Assembly: GCA_965215765.1 (NCBI GenBank) | Contig: OZ244118.1 | Location: 2,666,001 to 2,730,000, forward strand | Origin: G965212025 sp965215765 | GTDB lineage: Bacteria > Pseudomonadota > Gammaproteobacteria > Poriferisulfidales > Oxydemutatoraceae | Direction of reading: 5' to 3' | DNA length: 64,000 nucleotides | Part shown: in pieces, positions 34,016 through 42,731 of the stretch | Numbering within the stretch: position 1 is the stretch's first letter | Layout of the letters: every line of letters begins with the position of its first letter | Program-made: the position numbers and the translations under genes | The notes under the pieces: model-generated | Seen by the model: only the letters and a program-made list of their open reading frames with translations | The model's database searches: none | What the model was told of the DNA's origin: nothing

Positions 34016-34669
34016 ATGGATACCGAGGAGCGCCGAGAATTCGCGAAAAATGCTGTGGCCTCTGGGGCATTGGCATTTGGAGACTACACGCTGAAATCGA
34101 AACGAAAAAGCCGTTTCTTTTTTGATATTTCCCTGTTCAACAACGGTGAGGCGGCTACGCGTCTGGGAGAAATGTACGCCAAATCCATTCAGAGACTTGG
34201 GCTACCTTACGACCTGCTTTTCGGGCCAGCGTACAAGGGCATTCCGCTGGTGGCTCTGGTTGCATCCAGTCTGTTCAGAAGCTTCGGGCGAAACGTGGGC
34301 TATGCATACAATCGCAAGGAGCAGAAGTCACACGGCGAAAAAGGCAGCTTGGTGGGACATCTCTTACCGGGACAAAAGGTGATCATCGTCGACGATGTTC
34401 TCACGGCGGGTACGGCAGCACGCGAAACGCTCGATAGATTGAAGGCTTGCGGTGCTGAAGCGGCGGCGCTGATCGTGTGTTTTGACCGCCAGGAAAAAGG
34501 ACAGACAAAGGGTTCGGCAAAAACCGAGCTGGAAGAGCTCTACGGCCTGCAAGTCTGTAGCTTGTTTGATTTCTCCGACCTGACACCTGAGGTACAAAAC
34601 CGCCTTCGTCCTGCACCTCATGAGTCCGGGCACCGACCTTCAGGATTCAGGAACGCCGAGAGCCGGTAA
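34016..34669 (+). CDS. pyrE: Orotate phosphoribosyltransferase
   Basis: Joins orotate to PRPP to make orotidine 5'-phosphate in pyrimidine synthesis. The sequence follows Escherichia coli PyrE closely: FGDYTLKSKRKSRFFFD, DLLFGPAYKGIPLVALVA, YNRKEQKSHGEKGSLVG, and the PRPP loop VIIVDDVLTAGTAARE near residue 125. The C terminus from about residue 185 (LRPAPHESGHRPSGFRNAES) is unlike the usual PyrE end, and precisely this end is part of a 195-bp tandem repeat. The original C terminus may therefore have been replaced or altered by the repeat. 217 residues; start four bases after fpr. The pyrimidine gene pyrC lies 10 kb away. Confidence 0.94.
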   Translation: MDTEERREFAKNAVASGALAFGDYTLKSKRKSRFFFDISLFNNGEAATRLGEMYAKSIQRLGLPYDLLFGPAYKGIPLVALVASSLFRSFGRNVGYAYNRKEQKSHGEKGSLVGHLLPGQKVIIVDDVLTAGTAARETLDRLKACGAEAAALIVCFDRQEKGQTKGSAKTELEELYGLQVCSLFDFSDLTPEVQNRLRPAPHESGHRPSGFRNAESR

Positions 34670-35114
34670 CATTCCCTGGATACCGTGACCTAAAAGTCAC
34701 ACCGGGAGCCTGCAAAAGCCGAACTGGAAAGGCTCTACGGCCTGCAAGTCTGTAGCTTGTTTGATTTCTCCGACCTGACACCTGAGGTACAAAACCACCT
34801 TCGTCCTGCACCTCATGAGCCCGGGCACCGACCTTCAGGATTCAGGAAAGCAGAGGGCCGGTAACATTCCCTGGATACCGTGACCCAAAAGTCACACCGG
34901 GAGCCGGCAAAAACCGAGCTGGAAGAGCTCTACGGCCTGCAAGTCTGTAGCTTGTTTGATTTCTCCGACCTGACACCTGAGGTACAAAACCGCCTTCGTC
35001 CTGCGCCTCATGAGCCCGGGCACCGACCTTCAGAATTCAGGAAAGCAGAGAGCCGGTAACATTCCCTGGATACCGTGACCCAAAAGTCACACAGGGAGCC
35101 GGCAAAAACCGAGC
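34517..35114 (+). repeat. Three tandem 195-bp copies of the pyrE 3' end plus spacer
   Basis: Units begin at GCAAAAACCGAGCTGG (34517), 34712 and 34907, and a fourth begins at 35102 but stops after 13 bases. Spacing is exactly 195 bases each time, with few substitutions. Each unit encodes ELYGLQVCSLFDFSDLTPEV and a stop, then a spacer with the hairpin GTGAC-N6-GTCAC. Only the first unit is joined to a full gene. The region 34670-35219 holds nothing else apart from the hairpin at 35144. Confidence 0.92.
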
Positions 35115-35143
35115 CACGCTTTTGGTCGACCTTCTTCCATCAT

Positions 35144-35174
35144 TTCTGGCTGCCGGGTGACACGGCAGCCAGAA
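35144..35174. terminator. Hairpin between pyrE repeats and dut
   Basis: TTCTGGCTGCC (35144-35154) pairs perfectly with GGCAGCCAGAA (35164-35174) around a 9-base loop. It lies between convergent genes and probably ends transcription from one or both sides, though neither side has a long T tract. Confidence 0.6.
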
Positions 35175-35219
35175 TCACCCTAAGCTTCCAGTCGTCGAGG
35201 CAAGACTCACCACCAGCCA

Positions 35220-35690
35220 TCAGGAGCGAATTTCAGCGTCCCCGGTGTGCCCAAAGCCGCCGCTGCCACGCTCTGTTTTTTCAAAGTCCTCCACAACAAC
35301 AAAAGCAGGCCTCACGATGGGAAGAAAAACCAGTTGGGCAATCCTCATCCCCGCTTGTATGCGCAAAACTTCCGAACCACGATTCCAGCCGGACACCAAC
35401 AACTCGCCTTGATAGTCTGAATCTATCAGCCCTACAAGGTTTCCCAGTACCAGACCTTTTTTGTGAGCCAGCCCGGAACGAGGCAAAATCACGGCAGCCA
35501 GGTTGCTGTTGCCGATGTGGATTGCCAACCCGGTTTTAATCAATTGCACATTCCCGGGGTGTAAAACAATTTCTTCATCGATGCAGGCAACCAAGTCCAA
35601 GCCTGCCGAGCCAGACGTTGCGAACTTTGGGAACGAAAAGTCCTTTCCGATGCGCGGATCGAGAATTCGCAGTTGAACTTCAACAGACAA
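35220..35690 (-). CDS. dut: Deoxyuridine 5'-triphosphate nucleotidohydrolase
   Basis: Trimeric dUTPase that turns dUTP into dUMP, keeping uracil out of DNA and supplying dTMP synthesis. The five family motifs are readable in the 156-residue protein: GSAGLDLVACI (motif 1), PRSGLAHKKG (2), GNLVGLIDSDYQGEL (3), RIAQLVFLP (4) and the C-terminal RGSGGFGHTG (5). I chose the TTG at 35690, with AGG about eight bases upstream, since the N terminus (SVEVQLRILDPRIGKDF) then matches the family; the frame remains open to a GTG at 35771. It is convergent with the pyrE repeats and downstream of bioF on the same strand. Confidence 0.93.
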   Translation of the reverse strand: MSVEVQLRILDPRIGKDFSFPKFATSGSAGLDLVACIDEEIVLHPGNVQLIKTGLAIHIGNSNLAAVILPRSGLAHKKGLVLGNLVGLIDSDYQGELLVSGWNRGSEVLRIQAGMRIAQLVFLPIVRPAFVVVEDFEKTERGSGGFGHTGDAEIRS

Positions 35691-35819
35691 TACGCAAACC
35701 TGGACGATCCCGCAAAAGACCCCGCAAAGGAACTTTCCGGTGGTCAAAGAACTGCTGCTTCCCTGGAACACCGTTCATGCCATTTGCTGCCAGCAGGTCA
35801 GCATTTTTAGGCTCAGATC

Positions 35820-37061
35820 TCACGCGACGTCTCGTCTGCTGCCATTAGCCGGAAACAACGGCTCGGCTTTGAGCAAGCTACGAGGCAAGACGCGCAACAA
35901 GGCAGACACCAGGCTGTCAATGTCTTCCTCGCTATGCATGGCTGACAAACTGATTCGTAACCGTGCCGTGTTTCGTGGAACAGTCGGAGGTCGTATCGGC
36001 AACACTTCAATCCCTTCCTGCAACAGTTTGTCTCCCAACTCGCAGGCCAAGGAGGAAGAACCGGTCACAAGCCCCTGAATTGCGGTTTGAGAATCAAGGC
36101 AGGGCAAAAGTGATTTTTGTGCAAGTTCGCGAAACTGCCTGATCCGCGTCTGCAGTGCTTTCCGCCGCCATGGTTCCTCCTCAATGAGATCCAGGCTCAC
36201 AAGCGTTGCGCAAGCCAAAGCGGCAGGCGGTGCTGTGGTGTAGACATAAGTCCGTGCTTTCTGGATTAGCAACTCAATGAATCCCTGGCTGCCCGCAACG
36301 AAAGCGCCAAAAGTTCCGCATGCTTTGCCAAAAGTACCCATCACTATCGGAACCTGATCCGAACCCAGTGCCAAATGCTCGGTCACGCCGGCTCCCCGCT
36401 TACCGAGAACACCAAAACCATGCGCATCATCCACGACCAGACAGGCTTCATATTTCTGGCACATCTCAGCCATCTCGGCAAGCGGTGCCAGACTCCCTTC
36501 CATGCTGAAAACCGACTCCACTGCCACCACAAATCTGCCGCCTTCATTGACAGGTGTGGGGAGGTGACGACAACGCTGCAATGCCTTTTCAAGGGCAGAC
36601 AAATCACAATGAGCAAAGCGTTGCAACGAGCTGCCGCTGACACGCGCCGCATCAACCAGAGATGCGTGGTTCAGCCGATCCAGAAAAATCGTTCGTTTTC
36701 TCCCACCCAGTACCCCCAGAACCCCAAGGTTTGCCATGTAACCGGTTGAAAACAACAATGCTCGCTCACGCCCTGTAAAAGCGGCTAATTTTGTTTCAAG
36801 TTCCTCGTGGGATTCTCGATACCCGCTCAGCAGGCAGGATCCTCCCGTCCCCACCCCATACTTTTGCGCACCTTGGCAAAAGGCTTCGAGCACCCGCGCA
36901 TCCTGGGCAAGTCCCAGATAATCGTTGCTGCTGAACGAAAGTAAGCGGCGGTGACCGACCCGGGGTCTCGTGGCGCATGATCCTTGCCTGGCAATGCGCC
37001 GGCGGAGCAAGCCATTTTCCGCCCAGCCAGAAAGCTCATTCCGCCAGCGTTTCTCGTTCAT
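35820..37061 (-). CDS. bioF: 8-amino-7-oxononanoate synthase
   Basis: PLP enzyme that condenses pimeloyl-ACP with alanine in the biotin pathway. The 413-residue protein carries FSSNDYLGLAQ near the N terminus, GSGGSRLLSGY-like GTGGSCLLSGYRESHEELE, VVDDAHGFGVLGKRGAGVTE (the Asp and His that contact PLP) and the Schiff-base Lys in MGTFGKACGTFGAFVAG. The gene overlaps the end of bioB by 26 bases, so the two form an operon bioB-bioF. bioH, bioC and bioD are not in this window. Confidence 0.95.
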   Translation of the reverse strand: MNEKRWRNELSGWAENGLLRRRIARQGSCATRPRVGHRRLLSFSSNDYLGLAQDARVLEAFCQGAQKYGVGTGGSCLLSGYRESHEELETKLAAFTGRERALLFSTGYMANLGVLGVLGGRKRTIFLDRLNHASLVDAARVSGSSLQRFAHCDLSALEKALQRCRHLPTPVNEGGRFVVAVESVFSMEGSLAPLAEMAEMCQKYEACLVVDDAHGFGVLGKRGAGVTEHLALGSDQVPIVMGTFGKACGTFGAFVAGSQGFIELLIQKARTYVYTTAPPAALACATLVSLDLIEEEPWRRKALQTRIRQFRELAQKSLLPCLDSQTAIQGLVTGSSSLACELGDKLLQEGIEVLPIRPPTVPRNTARLRISLSAMHSEEDIDSLVSALLRVLPRSLLKAEPLFPANGSRRDVA

Positions 37062-38043
37062 GTGAAGCAGGCGGAATGGTGGCGGATATGGAATTGTCTA
37101 TGCCGAGACGACTGAAAAGCTGCTGGTCTTTCCAGACCGGCGCATTGGCGGCAGTCAATAATTTTTCGCCATAGAAAACGGAATTGGCACCCGCAAAAAA
37201 GCACAATGCCTGCAACTCATCGGTCATTTCTTCCCGCCCGGCAGACAAACGCACATACGCCGTGGGCATCATTATTCTTGCGGCAGCAATGACGCGAACC
37301 AGCTCAATCGGATCCAGGTCAGGGACATGCTCAAGCGGTGTCCCGGTAATGCGCACCAGGCAGTTAATTGGAACCGACTCCGGGTGCTCCGGCAAATTCG
37401 CGAGTTGCATCAACAACCCGGCACGGTCATCGCGGCTTTCTCCCATCCCGAGTATTCCACCGCAACAAACATGAATGCCTGCGTCTCGAACATTCTGAAG
37501 CGTGGTCAGGCGATCGGCGTACGTGCGCGTGGAAATAATGCTGCCATAAAACTCGGGAGAGGTATCAAGATTGTGGTTGTAATAATCCAGACCCGATTCG
37601 GCCAGTCGCTGCGCCTGAGGCACAGTCAGCATGCCGAGTGTCGCGCAGGTTTCGAGTCCCAGACCCTTTACCATTTCCACCATTTCAGCGACCCGCTCCA
37701 AGTCCGCTTCCGACGGCGAGCGCCAGGCGGCTCCCATACAAAAACGTTCGGCTCCAGCTGCTTTCGCGGCTTTCGCCATTTCAAGCAATCTGGCGAGAGG
37801 CATCAGCTTCTCGCGATTGACCTCGGTGTGGTAATGCGCGCTTTGCGGGCAATAGGCACAGTCTTCAGGACAGGAACCGGTTTTTACGGACACCAATGTG
37901 CTGATTTGCATGCGGTTTGGGTCATGACAGGCGCGATGCGCACCATGAGCCTGAAACAAGAGGTCGTTGAACGGGGTGCCCAGCAACACCAACACTTCCT
38001 TCAGTGTCCAGTCATGACGGCTAGCTGGCAACAAGAAATTCAT
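37036..38043 (-). CDS. bioB: Biotin synthase
   Basis: Radical SAM enzyme that inserts sulfur into dethiobiotin. The radical SAM cluster motif is visible as GSCPEDCAYCPQSAHYHT near residue 50 (CxxxCxxC), followed by RFCMGAAWRSPSEAD, the second-cluster region YYNHNLDTSPEFYG and the C-terminal ANSVFYGEKLLT. About 335 residues from the ATG at 38043; the frame is open to 38103, where a TTG follows GGGAGGG too closely. No strong Shine-Dalgarno precedes 38043, so the start is uncertain. Divergent from comF. Confidence 0.95.
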   Translation of the reverse strand: MNFLLPASRHDWTLKEVLVLLGTPFNDLLFQAHGAHRACHDPNRMQISTLVSVKTGSCPEDCAYCPQSAHYHTEVNREKLMPLARLLEMAKAAKAAGAERFCMGAAWRSPSEADLERVAEMVEMVKGLGLETCATLGMLTVPQAQRLAESGLDYYNHNLDTSPEFYGSIISTRTYADRLTTLQNVRDAGIHVCCGGILGMGESRDDRAGLLMQLANLPEHPESVPINCLVRITGTPLEHVPDLDPIELVRVIAAARIMMPTAYVRLSAGREEMTDELQALCFFAGANSVFYGEKLLTAANAPVWKDQQLFSRLGIDNSISATIPPASHERETLAE

Positions 38044-38147
38044 ATCAAAGTGGCAAAAACCGATGTTTTCTACGCCATCGTACGCAGAAGCCTGAGAGAC
38101 CAACCCTCCCTACGCATGGCAGGCTCAGTCTAAAGTGAGGCGGGTTG

Positions 38148-38909
38148 ATGTCAACCTTTAACAAGGCAATGCGCACCGCGAGCAGAGGCGGAAAATTGCT
38201 GAAACACGCGGTCGCAACCCAAGGTAAAAGCCTGATCGACAGGCTGTTTCCTGTTTATTGCCCGGTGTGCATGGAACCTGCCAGTTCCGGGTACGTGTTA
38301 TGCAGTTACTGCCTTGGGGAGCTTCCTGCTTTGGCGAAGGGTTGCCCGATTTGTGCCTCCCTGGTTCCGGCAAACCACAATGGGCCATGTCGGCAATGCC
38401 GTCTGCACAAACCATCTTTCTCGCACGTGTTCGCGCCTTTTTACTACGCACCACCTATTGACCGGCTGATACGCGATGTCAAGTATCGGGCACAGGTTCA
38501 GTACATCGGCACGCTCGCCAAACTACTCGCGCACGCAGCGGAAGCTGCCAACGTGCCCCATCCTGATTACTTTCTCGCCGTCCCTCTGCATCGCAAAAGA
38601 TTCATCGTGCGGGGCTTCAATCAGTCTTTGGAAATTGCCTTGAAGCTGGGACGCCTGCTTGACGTACCCGTATTGCGTGGGTGCTTGCGCAAAACGCAGG
38701 CAGGACCGCCGCAGACTGCCCTGCCACTTCGCAAGCGATTGACCAGCCCACAAGGAACTTTTGCGGTACGCCGACTTCCTCCTGCCCGACACGTCACCAT
38801 TATTGATGACGTCATGACCAGCGGCTCCACTGCCAACTCGGTGGCACACGCACTGCGTCAACACGCAAATGTGCAGGTATCGGTCTGGGTAGTTGCAAAA
38901 ACTGGTTGA
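38148..38909 (+). CDS. comF: ComF family phosphoribosyltransferase-like protein
   Basis: A protein of 253 residues with the ComF layout: an N-terminal double zinc-finger region (CPVCMEPASSGYVLCSYC and CPICASLVPANHNGPCRQC) and a C-terminal PRTase fold with the PRPP-loop sequence VTIIDDVMTSGSTANSV near residue 220. ComF proteins take part in uptake or processing of transforming DNA in naturally competent bacteria, though the exact reaction is unknown; the GntX branch in other bacteria has a similar layout. The divergent position beside bioB is the usual gammaproteobacterial one. GAGG lies seven bases before the ATG. The words GGTTGA and TCAACC flank the start codon as a small inverted repeat (38143-38156). 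Confidence 0.88.
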   Translation: MSTFNKAMRTASRGGKLLKHAVATQGKSLIDRLFPVYCPVCMEPASSGYVLCSYCLGELPALAKGCPICASLVPANHNGPCRQCRLHKPSFSHVFAPFYYAPPIDRLIRDVKYRAQVQYIGTLAKLLAHAAEAANVPHPDYFLAVPLHRKRFIVRGFNQSLEIALKLGRLLDVPVLRGCLRKTQAGPPQTALPLRKRLTSPQGTFAVRRLPPARHVTIIDDVMTSGSTANSVAHALRQHANVQVSVWVVAKTG

Positions 38910-38947
38910 ATACAAAATATCTTTCATCCGGCTGGGGGAAAGCCGGG

Positions 38948-39808
38948 TCAATCCGGCAAAATATCAACGAACAGACCCGAAAACACTGCGAGCCCCAGCC
39001 AGTGGTTGCTGGCGAAAGCGGCAATGCACTGTTCCGGGACGAAATCTTTGATCAGCCACTGCTGGTAGAAACACAAAAAAGCAGCAACAAGAATGCCCAA
39101 AAAGAACCACATTCCACGCTGATCCAGAAATCCGACAGTAATCAGCAACAGCAGCATGAGCAGCTGTAAAATCGCAATAAGCAAACGTTCTCGCCCGGCA
39201 AACAGAATCGCTGAAGACTTCACGCCAAGCAGTAAATCTTCGTCACGGTCGGCAAGGGCATACATCGTGTCGTATGCAACAGTCCAGACAATGCACGCCA
39301 GGTAAAGCACCCAAATACTGAGTGGTGGCGCACTCGCGTGAATAGCCAGCCATACCATGGGAACAGACCACCCGAACGCCACGCCCAGATGAAGCTGCGG
39401 CAGTGAATGCCACCGCTTTGCCAAGGGATACGTAACGGCCAGAAGCAAAGCCCCGCAAGCCATGAACAGAGCTTCCAGATTGAGTAACAGAACCAGAGAA
39501 AAAGCCAGCAGTAAAAGCAAGGCGGCGGCTGTCAGTGCTTCTGCCGGACGCAACTCGCCTGTGACCAGTGGACGGTTCCGCGTACGTGCCACGTGACCAT
39601 CAATGTCACGGTCAAAAAAGTCGTTGAGCGCGCAGCCGGCGGCACGTAATAGCAACACCCCCAAAACGAAAACCAGAAAAACAAGTCGAGGAGGCTGGCC
39701 GGAACTGGAAATCCACATCGCCCATAAGGCGGGCCAAAGCAGCAAGTAACTACCAATGGGGCGATCAAGCCTGAACAGGCGGGCGTATGAGCCAAAGTTC
39801 CAGGTCAT
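38948..39808 (-). CDS. ubiA: 4-hydroxybenzoate polyprenyltransferase
   Basis: Integral membrane enzyme that attaches the polyprenyl tail to 4-hydroxybenzoate in ubiquinone synthesis. The 286-residue protein shows the two Asp-rich motifs that bind Mg-diphosphate: NDFFDRDIDGHVARTRNRPL near residue 62 and YALADRDEDLLLGVKSS near 185, with about eight membrane helices and the start FGSYARLFRLDRPIGSYLLLWPALWA typical of UbiA. The chorismate lyase gene ubiC, a usual partner, is absent. The region directly upstream of its start is the 119-bp repeat array, so its promoter may lie in or beyond the repeats. Confidence 0.95.
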   Translation of the reverse strand: MTWNFGSYARLFRLDRPIGSYLLLWPALWAMWISSSGQPPRLVFLVFVLGVLLLRAAGCALNDFFDRDIDGHVARTRNRPLVTGELRPAEALTAAALLLLLAFSLVLLLNLEALFMACGALLLAVTYPLAKRWHSLPQLHLGVAFGWSVPMVWLAIHASAPPLSIWVLYLACIVWTVAYDTMYALADRDEDLLLGVKSSAILFAGRERLLIAILQLLMLLLLITVGFLDQRGMWFFLGILVAAFLCFYQQWLIKDFVPEQCIAAFASNHWLGLAVFSGLFVDILPD

Positions 39809-39830
39809 TTGCTTAGCTCCTCACGAAAAT

Positions 39831-40880
39831 ATTCTCACCTGCCATGAGTGGAAGCACGGCGGCGCAAACAAGTGTTCCGCAACACCACAATAGCTTCAGC
39901 CGCATGGCCGGAGGAAACGGCTGGCTGCAATATTCTCACCAGCAATGAGTGGAAGCACGGCGGCGCAAACAAGTATTCCGCAACATCACAATCCCAGCGA
40001 GTGAACGTCAGCATCCGGCGCATGGTCGGGGAAACGACTGGCTGCAATATTCTCACCTGCCATGAGTGGAAGCACGGCGGCGCAAACAAGTATTCCGCAA
40101 CATCACAATAGCTTCAGCAAGTGAACGACAGCTTCCGGCGCATGGTCGGGGAAACGGCTGGCTGCAATATTCTCACCTGCCATGAATGGAAGCACGGCGG
40201 CGCAAACAAGTATTCCGCAACACCACAATATTTCAGCAAGTGAACGCCAGCATCCGGCGCATGGTCAGGGGAAACGGCTGGCTGCAATATTCTCACCTGC
40301 CATGAATGGAAGCACGGTGGCGCAAACAAGTATTCCGCAACACCACAATATTTCAGCGAGTGAACGTCAGCATCCGGCGCATGGCCGGGGAAACGATTGG
40401 CTGCAATTTTCTCATCTGCCATGAGTGGAAACACGGCGGCGCAAACAAGTATTCCGCAACATCACAATATTTCAGCGAGTGAACAACAGCTTCAGCCGCA
40501 TGGCCGGGGAAACGACTGGCTGCAATATTCTCACCTGCCATGAGTGGAAACACGGCGGCGCAAACAAGTATTCCGCAACATCACAATATTTCAGCGAGTG
40601 AACAACAGCTTCAGCCGCATGGCCGGGGAAACGACTGGCTGCAATATTCTCACCTGCCATGAGTGGAAACACGGCGGCGCAAACAAGTATTCCGCAACAT
40701 CACAATTTCAGCGAGTGAACGACAGCATCCGGCGCATGGTCGGAAGAAACGACTGGCTGCAATATTCTCACCTGCCATGAATGGAAGCACGGCGGCGCAA
40801 ACAAGTATTCCACAACACCACAATATTTCAGCGAGTGAACGACAGCATCCGGCGCATGGTCGGGGAAACGACTGGCTGCT
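39831..40880. repeat. Nine-unit tandem array, unit about 119 bp, upstream of ubiA
   Basis: The word ATTCTCACC (or a one-base variant) followed by GCCATGA recurs at 39831, 39932, 40049, 40169, 40289, 40408, 40527, 40646 and 40763, giving unit lengths of 101, 117, 120, 120, 119, 119, 119 and 117. Units are 90 percent or more alike by eye and contain the words GGCGGCGCAAACAAGTATTCC and CGACTGGCTGC. Because unit length varies around a non-multiple of three, no single frame runs through; the short frames on both strands are by-products. Differences cluster in a variable site (AGCTTCAGC or ATTTCAGCGAGTG) and in GCTTCAGCC versus GCATCCGGC. No hallmark of CRISPR is present: there are no unique spacers. 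Confidence 0.92.
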
Positions 40881-41089
40881 GCTTCTGCGGGACGTGCTTT
40901 CTGCAGGAAGTATGCCTGGGACTGAAGCGGCGTCCGAGAAATTTCAGTCCCAAGGCTCTCCCGCTCGAGCCAAAAGCCCCGAGGAACTGAAGCGGCTTTA
41001 CGATATTTCGGAGCAATACGAGCCGGACAAACGCACCAACTCACTTGACTGATGCACCTTCCACCGCCCGCCAGAAACCGGCAAGAGGT
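40881..41089. other. Unresolved segment between repeat array and tRNA-Arg
   Basis: About 210 bases following the last repeat unit. The forward frame ending at 41052 reads SPEELKRLYDISEQYEPDKR with protein-like composition and could be the 3' end of a gene whose body was replaced by the repeats, but nothing upstream continues it. No other feature is seen. Confidence 0.3.
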
Positions 41090-41166
41090 TGGCGCGCCCG
41101 GAGAGACTCGAACTCCCGACCCCCTGGTTCGTAGCCAGGTGCTCTATCCAACTGAGCCACGGGCGC
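41090..41166 (-). tRNA. tRNA-Arg, anticodon ACG
   Basis: The reverse strand folds as a 77-base tRNA: acceptor GCGCCCG pairing with CGGGCGC, D arm GCTC-AGTTGGATA-GAGC, anticodon arm CCTGG-CTACGAA-CCAGG with anticodon ACG, T arm GGGAG-TTCGAGT-CTCTC, discriminator G and an encoded CCA end. A34 would be edited to inosine by TadA, reading CGU, CGC and CGA. Confidence 0.97.
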
Positions 41167-41280
41167 GCAAAGACCCACGAAAAGACAACGCATTTCAGCC
41201 GCCTTTGCCCGGATTGTGGAAAATCACGGGAAATTGCACTCTCAAACTGCAAGCAGGACACTCCCTGCCCGGCTTGGGTG

Positions 41281-41892
41281 CTATCGCCTCCCTCGTATCA
41301 AATCAAAAAATTCGTTGCGAGTCGCGTTGTCTGAACGAAAGGCACCCAGCATGGAGCTGGTAACGGTCATGCTGTTTTGTTTTTGCACACCACGCATCAC
41401 CATACAAAAGTGTACTGCCTCTACGACGACCCCGACACCGTGGGCACCGAGTCCTTCCATCAGACTAGTGGCTATTTGCGTGGTCATTCTTTCCTGAACC
41501 TGCAATCTCCTGGCAAAAACATCCACGATTCTTGCCAGCTTGCTCAAACCGATGACCTTGCCGGATGGCAGATAACCGATGTGTACTCTACCGGTAATCG
41601 GCAAAATATGGTGCTCGCACAAAGAATAGAACTCAATATCCTTGACCACCACCATCTCCTCGCATTCGAGATCAAACAGCGCAGCACCAACAATTTCTTC
41701 CGGATCAACTTCATAGCCGCTGGTCAGAAAGCGAAACGCCTTGGCAAAGCGTTTCGGTGTTTTCAGCAGACCTTCTCGCCGCGGATCCTCACCAATTTGA
41801 AGCAGGATCTCAACCAATGCGTCCGCAATCAAACCTTCTTTCATCAAGGGCTCATGCTCTGGAGAGACTTTTTTCAGGGTTCGTTCAGGCAT
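41281..41892 (-). CDS. folE: GTP cyclohydrolase I
   Basis: Makes 7,8-dihydroneopterin triphosphate from GTP, the first step toward tetrahydrofolate. The 203-residue protein shows the type I signature: RREGLLKTPKRFAKAF, FYSLCEHHILPITGRVHIGYLP with the zinc ligands Cys and His, GLSKLARIVDVFARR, and VHFCMVMRGVQKQ with the third zinc Cys. I used the ATG at 41892 (PERTLKKV); a GTG at 41907 is the alternative. It is followed in the transcription direction by tRNA-Arg and preceded by mlaA on the same strand with a 65-base gap. Confidence 0.96.
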   Translation of the reverse strand: MPERTLKKVSPEHEPLMKEGLIADALVEILLQIGEDPRREGLLKTPKRFAKAFRFLTSGYEVDPEEIVGAALFDLECEEMVVVKDIEFYSLCEHHILPITGRVHIGYLPSGKVIGLSKLARIVDVFARRLQVQERMTTQIATSLMEGLGAHGVGVVVEAVHFCMVMRGVQKQNSMTVTSSMLGAFRSDNATRNEFFDLIRGRR

Positions 41893-41956
41893 GGTTATCG
41901 GGCGCACGAGAGCAAAAAAGCGAGAATTCGCTTAGTGGCAGAAGCGGAGTGTACTG

Positions 41957-42721
41957 TTACTGATCATACAGATCATCAAAAACACCATCATTCACTCCAT
42001 TCCCGCCCCGAATTTTTGCCCTGCGATATTGCAGATACGCGCTTTTTACCGTCTCGTAACCACTATCACTCACACCTGTACTTTCTATCAGTTTGGTTGC
42101 TGACAATGCACCAGACCTGCGACTGACTGTTTCCGTCGCCAAGAGCGCAGTTTCGGTCCGCGGATCGTGCAAAAAGCCAACCGGATAAATCAGAAAGTCT
42201 ACAAACGTCCCCAGATGGCTTCTCACCGAGCCCGGCCCGAACAACGGCAAAACCAGGTAAGGGCCCGATGGGAACCCCCAGACTGCCAAAGTCTGACCAA
42301 AATCACTTTTGTGACTCTCCAGCCCCAAATCAGATGCCTGATCCACCAAGCCACCCACTCCAATCGTGCTGTTCACACCCAGCCGTCCGAGGTCAACAGC
42401 CGCGTCCTCCGCCCTGCCCTGCAACAAACTGTTCACGGCACTTGGAAGGTCGTGCAGATTAAGAAAAAAGTTACTGATCCCGTCACGCACCCCTTTGGGC
42501 ACCAGTGCTTTATAGCTTTTGGCAATAGGTTTCAACACCGCACCATCAAAATGCCTGTTGAACGTAAAAACAGCCTCATTAAAGAATTTCAAGCGATCCT
42601 CGTCTACGGCTCTGTTTTTCGCGAGCGTTGACGACGTTTCCACCTGCGGCTCATCCATTGCCGCACAACCACCCAGGAAGGCAAGCGCCGCGAGCAAGCA
42701 AAATATTTTCCGTACATCCAT
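41957..42721 (-). CDS. mlaA: MlaA (VacJ) family outer-membrane lipoprotein
   Basis: Lipoprotein of the Mla system that removes misplaced phospholipids from the outer leaflet of the outer membrane. The N terminus (IFCLLAALAFLGGCAAM) has the lipobox LGGC. Family blocks are visible: NEAVFTFNRHFDGAVLKPIAKSY-type sequence, GISNFFLNLHDLPSAVNSLLQG, RLGVNSTIGVGGLVDQASD, GQTLAVWGFPSGPYLVLPLFGPG and a C-terminal LRYEGVKS-like stretch GYETVKSAYLQYRR. The ATG at 42721 gives 254 residues, the family length. It starts 10 bases after the argG stop. The other mla genes are not in this window. Confidence 0.94.
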   Translation of the reverse strand: MDVRKIFCLLAALAFLGGCAAMDEPQVETSSTLAKNRAVDEDRLKFFNEAVFTFNRHFDGAVLKPIAKSYKALVPKGVRDGISNFFLNLHDLPSAVNSLLQGRAEDAAVDLGRLGVNSTIGVGGLVDQASDLGLESHKSDFGQTLAVWGFPSGPYLVLPLFGPGSVRSHLGTFVDFLIYPVGFLHDPRTETALLATETVSRRSGALSATKLIESTGVSDSGYETVKSAYLQYRRAKIRGGNGVNDGVFDDLYDQ

Positions 42722-42731
42722 CGGCTTGATT

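Noticed and set aside
38143..38156. BirA operator between bioB and comF
   Set aside because: GGTTGA and TCAACC form a small inverted repeat, but it overlaps the comF start and lacks the spacing of the known biotin operator (about 14-16 bases between arms).
39831..40880. CRISPR array
   Set aside because: Repeats are about 119 bp and contiguous; there are no short repeats with unique spacers and no cas genes.
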